Below, in pieces: positions 1 to 5,929 of a DNA stretch of 9,359 nucleotides. Below the pieces are notes generated by a model that was not told the DNA's origin, did not search any database, and worked only from the letters and a program-made list of their open reading frames with translations. The position numbers and the translations under genes were made by a program. Origin of the DNA: Brevundimonas sp. UBA2388 (GTDB taxonomy: Bacteria; Pseudomonadota; Alphaproteobacteria; Caulobacterales; Caulobacteraceae); the NCBI GenBank assembly GCA_002343425.1, contig DDSO01000005.1, positions 298 through 9,656 on the forward strand, read 5' to 3'. Position 1 is the stretch's first letter. Every line of letters starts with the position of its first letter.

Positions 1-455
1 TCGCGCTCGATGCCGCGCAGCACGGCGTTGACGAGGTTCTTGTAAGGCCGGGTCTTGGTCTCACGTTCGGCCAGTTTCACCGCCGTCGAGACCGCCGCAA
101 AGGCGGGCGTCTCGAGCACCAGCGTCTGGGCCAGCGCCACGCGCAGGATGGTGCGCACCGCCAGCGGCGGGGCCTTCTGCAGCTTGCGGTCGAGGATCTG
201 GTCGATCTCGCCGAGGCGGCGCAGGGCGGCCATGGCCACGGCGCGGGCGAAGGCGCGGTCGGGTCCGGGCAGGTCGGCGACCTCGCGGAACGACAGGGCG
301 GTGTCCAGCCCGCCACGGCCCTCAAGCGCTGCGTTCAGCAAGACCCCGGCGGCCAGTCGGGCCTCGACGCCGATGTCGGGGCCGTCGTCTCGGGGGTCCG
401 CGACCTGGACCCGGGCCTTCGGAGGCCGGGTTCCGGCGCGGGCCTTGTCCGCCAT
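1..455 (-). CDS. rsmB: 16S rRNA m5C methyltransferase RsmB, N-terminal NusB-like part (runs off left edge)
   Basis: The minus-strand frame from ATG at 455 stays open to the window edge, giving the first 151 codons. The product has a charged N-terminal tail of about 30 residues, then an all-helical NusB-like domain with RLAAGVLLNAALEGRG, DRAFARAVAMAALRRLGEID, LRVALAQTLVLETPAFAAVS and KNLVNAVLRGIER. This is the RNA-binding N-terminal domain of RsmB (Sun/Fmu), which methylates C967 of 16S rRNA in the cytoplasm. The SAM-dependent methyltransferase domain would lie outside the window, so a stand-alone NusB is not fully excluded; however, the N-terminal tail and the NAVLRG motif fit RsmB better. 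The start is supported by GAGGA six bases upstream. It follows kup on the same strand after 50 bp, so the two may be co-transcribed. Confidence 0.85.
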   Translation of the reverse strand, partial: MADKARAGTRPPKARVQVADPRDDGPDIGVEARLAAGVLLNAALEGRGGLDTALSFREVADLPGPDRAFARAVAMAALRRLGEIDQILDRKLQKAPPLAVRTILRVALAQTLVLETPAFAAVSTAVKLAERETKTRPYKNLVNAVLRGIER

Positions 456-468
456 CCGGCGTCCTCGC

Positions 469-487
469 GCGGCCGAGCTGCGGCCGC
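469..487 (-). promoter_or_regulatory. Perfect hairpin between kup and rsmB
   Basis: Arms GCGGCCG (469-475) and CGGCCGC (481-487) form a perfect 7-bp, all-G/C stem with a 5-base loop. It sits between the kup stop and the rsmB ribosome-binding site. No T-tract follows on the minus strand, so it is not a canonical intrinsic terminator. It could attenuate transcription, protect an mRNA end or affect rsmB translation. The structure is visible; a function is inferred. Confidence 0.4.
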
Positions 488-505
488 CGCCGGCGGGTTC
501 GCGGC

Positions 506-2494
506 TCACACCGACACCTGGGTGCCCAGCTCGACCACCCGCCCTGGAGGGATGTGGAAGAAGTCGGTTGGATTGGCGGCGTTTCTCATCAGGAAGATAT
601 ACAGACGATCCTGCCAGATCGGCATGCCCTTGTGCGCCGAGGGGATCACCGAGCGACGGCCGAGGAAGAAGCTGGTCGACATGATGTCGAACTTCAGCCC
701 CTGCTTGCGGCAAAGGGCCAGGGCCTTGGGCACGTTGGGACTTTCCATGAAGCCGTAGGTCAGGATCAGCTTCTTGAAGTCGTCGTTGACCACCTCGATC
801 TTCACCCGTTCGCTTTCCGGCACGCGCGGCGTCTCGGCGGTGCGCACGGTGGCGATGACGTTCTTCTCGTGCAGGACCTTGTTGTGCTTGAGGTTGTGCA
901 TCAGGGCGACGGGCGCGATGTCGGCGTCCGAAGTCAGGAAGATGGCCGTGCCCGGCGCACGGTGCGGCGGGCGCGCCCGCAGCATCTCGATCAGATCGGT
1001 CAGCGGCAGACTGTCCTTGCGGGTCTTGTCCGTCAGAATCTGGGTGCCGCGCACCCAGGTCCACATCAACAGCACCAGGCCGCCGCCGAGCACGAGCGGG
1101 AACCAGGCCCCCTGCGGGATTTTCAGCAGGTTCGAGGTCAGGAAGACCAGATCGATGACGAGGAAGGGCGTAATCGCCGCAAAGCTGAGCGGCAGGCTCC
1201 ATTTCCACAGCCGCCGGACGATGAACCAGGCCAGCAGGGTATCGACGAACATCGAGCCGGTCACGGCGATGCCGTAGGCGGCGGCCAGGGCGGTCGAGGT
1301 CTGGAACGTCACCAGCAGGGCCAGAACCCCGAGCATGAGCAGCAGGTTGACCGAGGGCACATAGATTTGCCCCGCCTGGCTCTCGCTGGTCTGCATGATC
1401 TTGATGCGGGGCAGCAGGCCCAGCTGCACCGCCTGCTGGGTGACCGAGAAGGCGCCCGTGATCACCGCCTGGCTGGCGATGACGGTGGCGATGGTCGCCA
1501 TGATCAGAACGGGCCAGTAGGCCGCTTCCGGCACCATCATCCAGAAGGGATTCTCGGCGGCAGCCGGCGTCGCCAGCACCAGGGCGCCCTGGCCGAGATA
1601 GTTCAGGGTCAGACAGGGCAGGACGAAGACCAGCCAGCCCTGGCGGATCGGCGCCTTGCCGAAATGGCCCATGTCCGCATACAGCGCCTCGGCGCCGGTG
1701 ACGGCCAGGAAGACGCTGCCCAGGATGACGAAGCCCAGGAAGCCGTTGTCGAACAGGAACAGGATCCCGTAGTGCGGCGACAGGGCGCGCAGGATCGAGA
1801 TGTCGTCAAAGATGTGCCAAATCCCCAGTCCCGCGAGAATGAGGAACCAGACCGCGGTCAGGGGGCCGAAGAAGCGGGCCACGCTGGCCGTGCCGCGCGA
1901 CTGGATCATGAACAGGGCGATCAGTATGCCCGCCGCGATCGGCAGGACGAACGGCACGAGGGCGTCGCCCATGCCGGGCGCATCGCGCAGGCCCTCAACC
2001 GCCGAGACGACCGAGATCGCGGGGGTGATGACGCCGTCGCCGTAGAACAGGGCCGCACCGCAGACGCCGAGCAGGAAGACGAGGCCGGAGCGCCGCCCCA
2101 TGGCCCGTTGCGCCAGGGCCATCAGGGCCAGGGTGCCGCCTTCGCCCTTGTTGTCGGCCTTCATCAGAAAGACGACGTATTTCAGCGTCACGACGAGCAG
2201 CAGCGCCCAGAAGACCAGCGACACGACGCCCAGAACGGCCAGTTCAGCCGCCCCGCCGCTCTTGGAATGGTGCAGCGCCTCGCGCATGGCGTAGAGCGGG
2301 CTGGTGCCGATATCGCCAAACACGACGCCGATGGCGCCAATGATCAGACCCCATTTGCCGGCCTTGACGTGACCGCCTTCGCCGGCCGCCGCGGGGTGCG
2401 GATGGGCCGGGGCGACCGATTTGTCGGAAGGGGTCTGGGAGTTTGAGGCGGCGGCGGCGGCGCCGTCTTCACCTTGGGGAGAGGCCCCGGCCAT
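506..2494 (-). CDS. kup: Low-affinity potassium uptake transporter Kup
   Basis: Encodes a 662-residue inner-membrane K+ transporter of the KUP/HAK/KT family (TC 2.A.72), normally K+/H+ symport. Family signatures are present: GVVFGDIGTSPLYAM (56-70), ADNKGEGG (113-120), YGDGVITPAISV (151-162), ADMGHFGKAPIRQGW and NYLGQGALVL. About twelve hydrophobic segments precede a cytoplasmic C-terminal domain of roughly 140 residues (GTAIFLTSDADIAPVALMHN, HEKNVIATVRT), the usual architecture and length. A Pro/Ala-rich tail of about 45 residues precedes the first helix. The frame opens at an ATG at 2575, but the ATG at 2494 is preferred: GGAGGAA lies five bases upstream, and the -35 of a candidate promoter overlaps the 2575 ATG. 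It diverges from the Rrf2 gene and is followed closely by rsmB. Confidence 0.95.
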   Translation of the reverse strand: MAGASPQGEDGAAAAASNSQTPSDKSVAPAHPHPAAAGEGGHVKAGKWGLIIGAIGVVFGDIGTSPLYAMREALHHSKSGGAAELAVLGVVSLVFWALLLVVTLKYVVFLMKADNKGEGGTLALMALAQRAMGRRSGLVFLLGVCGAALFYGDGVITPAISVVSAVEGLRDAPGMGDALVPFVLPIAAGILIALFMIQSRGTASVARFFGPLTAVWFLILAGLGIWHIFDDISILRALSPHYGILFLFDNGFLGFVILGSVFLAVTGAEALYADMGHFGKAPIRQGWLVFVLPCLTLNYLGQGALVLATPAAAENPFWMMVPEAAYWPVLIMATIATVIASQAVITGAFSVTQQAVQLGLLPRIKIMQTSESQAGQIYVPSVNLLLMLGVLALLVTFQTSTALAAAYGIAVTGSMFVDTLLAWFIVRRLWKWSLPLSFAAITPFLVIDLVFLTSNLLKIPQGAWFPLVLGGGLVLLMWTWVRGTQILTDKTRKDSLPLTDLIEMLRARPPHRAPGTAIFLTSDADIAPVALMHNLKHNKVLHEKNVIATVRTAETPRVPESERVKIEVVNDDFKKLILTYGFMESPNVPKALALCRKQGLKFDIMSTSFFLGRRSVIPSAHKGMPIWQDRLYIFLMRNAANPTDFFHIPPGRVVELGTQVSV

Positions 2495-2506
2495 GAAGTT
2501 CCTCCG

Positions 2507-2528
2507 GGACCCCGCACACTGCGGTACC
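2507..2528 (-). promoter_or_regulatory. Stem-loop in kup 5' leader next to the ribosome-binding site
   Basis: On the kup strand, CCGCA (2524-2520) and TGCGG (2516-2512) form a perfect 5-bp stem around GTG. Beyond one A/G mismatch, two G-U and two G-C pairs extend it to about ten positions. The stem ends one base before the GGAGG ribosome-binding site (2505-2501), so folding could influence translation. It matches no riboswitch class I know. Function is inferred. Confidence 0.35.
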
Positions 2529-2546
2529 CATCCAAAGAGCGGCGAG

Positions 2547-2575
2547 CCTTTAGGCCCTTTCCGCAAGCCGTTCAA
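2547..2575 (-). promoter_or_regulatory. Candidate kup promoter
   Basis: On the minus strand TTGAAC (2575-2570) and TAAAGG (2552-2547) are separated by 17 bases. They resemble housekeeping -35 and -10 boxes (TTGACA/TATAAT), though the -10 is a partial match. Transcription would start near 2540, giving a leader of about 45 bases that contains the stem-loop and GGAGG site. Found by eye; not tested statistically. Confidence 0.4.
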
Positions 2576-2646
2576 TCGTGCTGCAAGCGCGAAAGTTCCT
2601 GGCCGCCCCGGGTCCGACCGGGGTCGGCTCGAGGACAGGCTATGGG

Positions 2647-2660
2647 TCGGGATATCCCGA
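2647..2660. promoter_or_regulatory. Perfect 14-bp palindrome, candidate operator
   Basis: TCGGGATATCCCGA is its own reverse complement. It lies in the 243-bp divergent region between kup and the Rrf2 regulator, about 78 bases before the regulator start. A second dyad, CCGACC (2614-2619) and GGTCGG (2622-2627), lies nearby. Rrf2-family dimers bind dyad sites and often autoregulate, so this is a plausible operator. Binding is inference. Confidence 0.4.
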
Positions 2661-2696
2661 AGGGTCGACGATCGCGGCCCACCAAAATGGCCCGGT

Positions 2697-2725
2697 TTGT
2701 GAAAGCCCGTCCACGCGCCTATCTT
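2697..2725 (+). promoter_or_regulatory. Possible promoter of the Rrf2-SDR pair
   Basis: TTGTGA (2697-2702) and TATCTT (2720-2725) have a 17-base spacer and partly match -35/-10 boxes. The predicted start point, around 2732, leaves only about five or six untranslated bases before the ATG at 2738, so the message would be nearly leaderless. GAGG at 2726-2729 would then fall outside the transcript. Weak call. Confidence 0.25.
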
Positions 2726-2737
2726 GAGGCCAGCATC

Positions 2738-3208
2738 ATGTCAGACAGCCAACGCTTTCCCGTCGCCGCCCACGCCCTGGCCTATCTGGCCCACAAGGGC
2801 GCCGTCTCGCCGGCCCAAGCCGTGCCGAGCGCGGTTCTGGCCGCCTCGATCCCGACCAATCCCGTCGTCGTGCGCCGTGTGACCGCCCTGCTGGCCAAGG
2901 CCGGGCTGATCGCCACCCGGCCCGGCGCCTCGGGCGGGGCCTGGCTGCTGCACAAGCCGCAGGACATGTCGCTGGAGACGGTGTTGCGCGCCGTCAACGG
3001 ATGCGCCCATCTGGGTTCGCCGCCCGCCGGGGCCAAGGGCTGCCCGGTCAGCGAGCATATTCCGCGTCAGGTGGCCAAGGCCCTGACCGCCGCCGATCAG
3101 GCCGCGGGACAGGCCCTGTCAAAGATCACCATCGCCGACCTGCTGGATCACGAACCGGCCTCGCTGGCGGCCTTTGCGCCGCACGCCTCCTGCCCGGTCG
3201 CCGCCTGA
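2738..3208 (+). CDS. Rrf2-family transcriptional regulator (YwnA-like)
   Basis: Encodes a 156-residue DNA-binding protein with an N-terminal winged helix-turn-helix (about 1-80). Typical Rrf2 sequence includes AAHALAYLAHKG, SIPTNPVVVRRVTALLAKAG, ATRPGASGGAWLLHKP and MSLETVLRAVNG. The segment with GCPVSEHI (101-108) resembles the CPVG-NI stretch of the YwnA branch. Cysteines are at 89, 102 and 152. They are not spaced like the compact C-x5-C-x5-C cluster site of IscR, so a [2Fe-2S] sensor is not obvious; thiol-based redox sensing is possible. The ATG at 2738 is chosen because the protein then starts at the domain and GAGG lies eight bases upstream; the frame is open further upstream without domain homology. 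One base separates its stop from the dehydrogenase ATG, so it probably controls its own operon. Confidence 0.85.
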   Translation: MSDSQRFPVAAHALAYLAHKGAVSPAQAVPSAVLAASIPTNPVVVRRVTALLAKAGLIATRPGASGGAWLLHKPQDMSLETVLRAVNGCAHLGSPPAGAKGCPVSEHIPRQVAKALTAADQAAGQALSKITIADLLDHEPASLAAFAPHASCPVAA

Positions 3209-3209
3209 G

Positions 3210-4022
3210 ATGAGTCTGCCGTCGCGGTCGCGGCCCGTGGTGCTGATCACCGGGGCGTCAGCCGGCATCGGCGCCGCCCTGGCGCGGGTCTATGCGGAGA
3301 AGGGCTGGGACCTGATCCTGACGGCGCGGCGCGAGCCGGCCTTGCGGGCGCTGGCGGATGAACTGGCCAGGATGGGAGCGGCGTCCACCGTCCTGACCGA
3401 AGACCTGGCCGATCCGGCCGCCCCGCGCCGGTTGTTCGACGCGATCCAGTCCAGGGGGCTGACGGTCGACGGTCTGATCAACAATGCGGGCTTCAGCCGG
3501 ACGGACGGCTTTCTCAACACCGATCCGGCGGCGCATCGCGCCATGATCCAGGTCATGCTGGCCGCGCCGGTCGAGCTGGCGCGGCTGTTCACCCCGGCCA
3601 TGGTCGATCGGGGCTTCGGCCGCATCCTCAATGTCGCCTCTCTCGCCGGCCAGATGCCCGCGACGGGCGGCGACACCCTGTACGGCCCGATCAAGAGCTT
3701 CCTGATCAAGGCGTCGCAGGGGCTGCATCTGGAGCTGCTTGGGACCGGCGTCCACGTCACGGCGCTCTGCCCCGGCTACACCCTGACCGAATTCCACGAC
3801 GCCAATGGGACCCGCGAACAGGTGTCATCGGCCTATCCGGCCTGGATGTGGCAGACCGCCGACCATGTGGCGCGGGTCGGCTACGAGGCCTGCGAGGCCA
3901 ACCGGCCGAAGGTCACGCCTGGCGCCATGAACAATCTGCTGGCCGGCTTGGCCAAACACCTGCCCGATCGGGTGGCGCTGGGAATGGTCGGCGGCCACGC
4001 CAAACGGCTGAAGCGAATCTAG
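3210..4022 (+). CDS. Short-chain dehydrogenase/reductase (SDR), NAD(P)-dependent
   Basis: Encodes a 270-residue classical SDR. The Rossmann motif TGASAGIG is at 14-21, NNAG at 91-94, the catalytic Ser at 144 (NVAS), Tyr158 and Lys162 (YGPIK), and the PG loop at LCPGYTLTEF. All catalytic positions are present. Arg40-Arg41 after the second strand suggests NADPH preference, an inference from family rules. The substrate cannot be predicted; relatives in this branch act on varied aldehydes, ketones and lipids. The ATG at 3210 is chosen because it places the Rossmann motif normally and follows the Rrf2 stop by one base, implying translational coupling. An earlier ATG at 3174 would overlap the regulator without adding domain sequence. 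The TAG stop shares two bases with the stop of the opposing DUF1801 gene. Confidence 0.93.
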   Translation: MSLPSRSRPVVLITGASAGIGAALARVYAEKGWDLILTARREPALRALADELARMGAASTVLTEDLADPAAPRRLFDAIQSRGLTVDGLINNAGFSRTDGFLNTDPAAHRAMIQVMLAAPVELARLFTPAMVDRGFGRILNVASLAGQMPATGGDTLYGPIKSFLIKASQGLHLELLGTGVHVTALCPGYTLTEFHDANGTREQVSSAYPAWMWQTADHVARVGYEACEANRPKVTPGAMNNLLAGLAKHLPDRVALGMVGGHAKRLKRI

Positions 4023-4402
4023 CGGGTCGCCTCGAACCAGCGCCGGCAGATGTCCGCAAAGGCATCGGCATGGTCGGCGATGGCGGTTTCATCGGCGAAG
4101 ACGACCACGCCGCGGTCCGGCGCCGCCCACCGGATCAGGCCGGTATCGTCCGGAAAGACGAAGGCCGAGGCGTCCTTCACCTTGACGCCGCGGTGCATGA
4201 TCGCCCGCACGCCGCCTTTCGGCGCGACACCGACGGTGATCCGGTCCTCGCCGTCGATGCAGAAGCTCGGCCCGTTCCATTTGATGTGTTCGGTGACGCC
4301 GTCGGCCGCGCCGAGGACCGCGGCCCGCAGACGCTCGACCGCGCGGCGGACATCCGGCGTCTGCGCGGCCAGCCAGGCCTCGACAGTCGGCCCCCTGGCC
4401 AA
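4019..4402 (-). CDS. DUF1801 domain protein
   Basis: Encodes about 127 residues in one DUF1801 domain (YdhG-like fold). Hallmarks are PTVEAWLAAQTPDVRRAVERL, the EHIKWNGPSF motif (38-47), ITVGVAPKGG and a C-terminal RRWFEATR helix. Biochemical function is unknown; relatives are small soluble cytoplasmic proteins. No ATG or GTG exists at the expected position. The best start is TTG at 4402, two codons after the marC-family stop and in the same frame, with only a weak GGCGGG sequence upstream. Translation probably depends on ribosomes finishing the upstream gene. Length and N-terminus match the family, so the start is close to right even if not exact. Confidence 0.82.
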   Translation of the reverse strand: MARGPTVEAWLAAQTPDVRRAVERLRAAVLGAADGVTEHIKWNGPSFCIDGEDRITVGVAPKGGVRAIMHRGVKVKDASAFVFPDDTGLIRWAAPDRGVVVFADETAIADHADAFADICRRWFEATR

Positions 4403-4405
4403 GGT

Positions 4406-5104
4406 CTAGTGCCCGCCATCCGGATAGGGCGTCGTGGCGATGCTGCTGAACATGCCGGGGATGGCTTCCGACAGGCCGGCGAGGATGAACTGGATGGCCA
4501 GGGCGCACAGGATCAGGCCCAGCACCCGCACGATGATGGCCATGCCGATCTCGCCCAGCAGACGGCTGATCGGACCGGTCAGGGTGAAACAGACGAAGGT
4601 GGCGAAGCCCGCGGCGACGATGGCCACCACCCCGGCCGCCTGGCCGGCGGGTCCGACCTTCTCGGCCTCTCCGGCCTGGATGATGATGGTCGAGATGGCG
4701 CCGGGGCCGATCAGCAGGGGCATGGCGAAGGGCACGACCAGCCGCTGGAAGCGGCGGCGGGCGTAGCCCTTGTCATTCGCCGCATCCTTCACCGCATCGG
4801 GGTCGGCGAACATCTTGAGGAAGTCCTCGCGCGTCATGTCGAGGCCCAGCAGCAGCAGCAGGATGCCGCCGGCGATGCGGAAGGCGGCCAGCGAGATGCC
4901 GAAGAACTGAAGCAGTCCCAGGCCGGTGAAGAAGAAGAAGCACAGGAAGATGACGATGAAGATGCAGATCAGGGCCGAGACCGAGAGCCGCTGGCGCATC
5001 GAGGCGCCGGCCGTCGCGGCCGCGAAGATCGGGATATTGCCGATCGGATCCACCAGCGCGAACAGGGCCACGAACAGGTTGACGCCCAGATCGACCGCGT
5101 CCAT
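4406..5104 (-). CDS. MarC-family (UPF0056) integral membrane protein
   Basis: Encodes a 232-residue inner-membrane protein with six likely helices (about 6-28, 42-68, 72-88, 123-143, 157-175, 190-211). MarC/NAAT signatures are LVDPIGNIPIF (18-27), FRIAGGILLLLLGLDM (75-90), VPFAMPLLIGPGAIST (124-139) and RVLGLILCALAIQFILAG (193-210). A cytoplasmic loop of about 30 residues (91-120) separates the two three-helix halves. The family is annotated as neutral amino-acid or multiple antibiotic resistance transporters, but MarC itself does not confer drug resistance and substrates remain unclear. The ATG at 5104 has GAGG seven bases upstream. It diverges from pyrF across 94 bp and is followed in frame by the DUF1801 gene after one stop codon. 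Confidence 0.92.
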   Translation of the reverse strand: MDAVDLGVNLFVALFALVDPIGNIPIFAAATAGASMRQRLSVSALICIFIVIFLCFFFFTGLGLLQFFGISLAAFRIAGGILLLLLGLDMTREDFLKMFADPDAVKDAANDKGYARRRFQRLVVPFAMPLLIGPGAISTIIIQAGEAEKVGPAGQAAGVVAIVAAGFATFVCFTLTGPISRLLGEIGMAIIVRVLGLILCALAIQFILAGLSEAIPGMFSSIATTPYPDGGH

Positions 5105-5198
5105 TTGCTGACCTCGCCCTGCAATTCACCCAACCGCGGCCCATCAAGGCTGACGCCCGCGCACGCGTCCAGCCTAGCGGGTCGAACGGAGCGACGCC

Positions 5199-5924
5199 AT
5201 GACCCCCGTACTGACCGACTCCCGCTTGATCATCGGTCTCGATCTGCCGTCTATCGAGGCGGCCCGGGCCATGGTCCATCGGCTCGGCGCGACGATCCAT
5301 TTCTACAAGGTCGGCCTGACCCTGCTGGCCCGACCCGGCGGCGTGGCCTTCGCCCATGAGCTGCGGGCGTCAGGCAAGTCCGTATTCCAGGACTGGAAAC
5401 TTCACGACATCGGCGCCCAGGTGGAGGGCGCGGCCCGGGCCGTGGCCGAGGGCGGCTGCGACCTGTTGACCGTCCATGCCGAGCCGCAGGTCATGCGCGG
5501 CGCGGTCAAGGGGCGGGACGCGGCGGGCGCCGGGACCAAACTTCTGGCCGTCACCGTCCTGACCAGCCTGTCGGACGCCGACCTGACCGACATCGGCTAC
5601 GGCTTTTCCGCCCGCGACCTCGTCGAACGGCGGGTGAGGCAGGCGCTGGAGTGCGGCGTGGACGGGGTGGTCTCAAGCCCGCTGGAGGCGGCGCGGGTGC
5701 GCGAGATCGCCACCGAAGCGGGACGCCCCGACTTCCTGATCGTCACCCCGGGCGTCCGGCCCGAGGGCGCGGACAAGGGTGACCAGCAGCGGGTGGCCAC
5801 GCCAGCCGCGGCCCTGGAGGCCGGCGCGACCCATCTGGTCGTGGCCCGACCGGTGGTCGGGGCCGAGAATCCATTGCTGGCGGCCTCGGCCATCGTCGCA
5901 TCGATCGACGGAGTCGGCCGCTAG
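5199..5924 (+). CDS. pyrF: Orotidine 5'-phosphate decarboxylase
   Basis: Encodes a 241-residue cytoplasmic TIM-barrel enzyme that converts OMP to UMP and CO2, the last step of de novo UMP synthesis. Active-site features are IIGLDLPS (Asp15), FYKVGL (Lys37) and the catalytic D-x-K-x-x-D signature DWKLHD (65-70). TPGVRPEG (183-190) and the phosphate-gripping VVARPVV (214-220) follow. The length is normal and all key charged residues are present. Two mild departures are Trp after the first catalytic Asp, where Leu or Phe is usual, and Ala before Arg217, where Gly is common. ATG 5199 has CGGAG about seven bases upstream. It stands alone: marC diverges on the left and a secreted-protein gene converges on the right, with five bases between stops. 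Confidence 0.95.
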   Translation: MTPVLTDSRLIIGLDLPSIEAARAMVHRLGATIHFYKVGLTLLARPGGVAFAHELRASGKSVFQDWKLHDIGAQVEGAARAVAEGGCDLLTVHAEPQVMRGAVKGRDAAGAGTKLLAVTVLTSLSDADLTDIGYGFSARDLVERRVRQALECGVDGVVSSPLEAARVREIATEAGRPDFLIVTPGVRPEGADKGDQQRVATPAAALEAGATHLVVARPVVGAENPLLAASAIVASIDGVGR

Positions 5925-5929
5925 CTCAA

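Noticed and set aside
554..2446. Long plus-strand open frame (630 codons) antisense to kup
   Set aside because: Composition is Gln/Asp/Arg/His-rich without domains, as expected for the complement of a GC-rich membrane-protein gene. The opposite strand is unambiguously kup.
2495..2575. Longer kup start at ATG 2575, adding 27 residues
   Set aside because: The extra residues are not membrane or family-like, a strong GGAGGAA site precedes the ATG at 2494, and the candidate -35 box overlaps the upstream ATG.
3848..5359. Plus-strand open frame of 503 codons across the SDR end, DUF1801, MarC and pyrF start
   Set aside because: It crosses four well-supported genes in other frames or strands and has low-complexity Asp/Gln/Arg composition; a GC-bias artefact.
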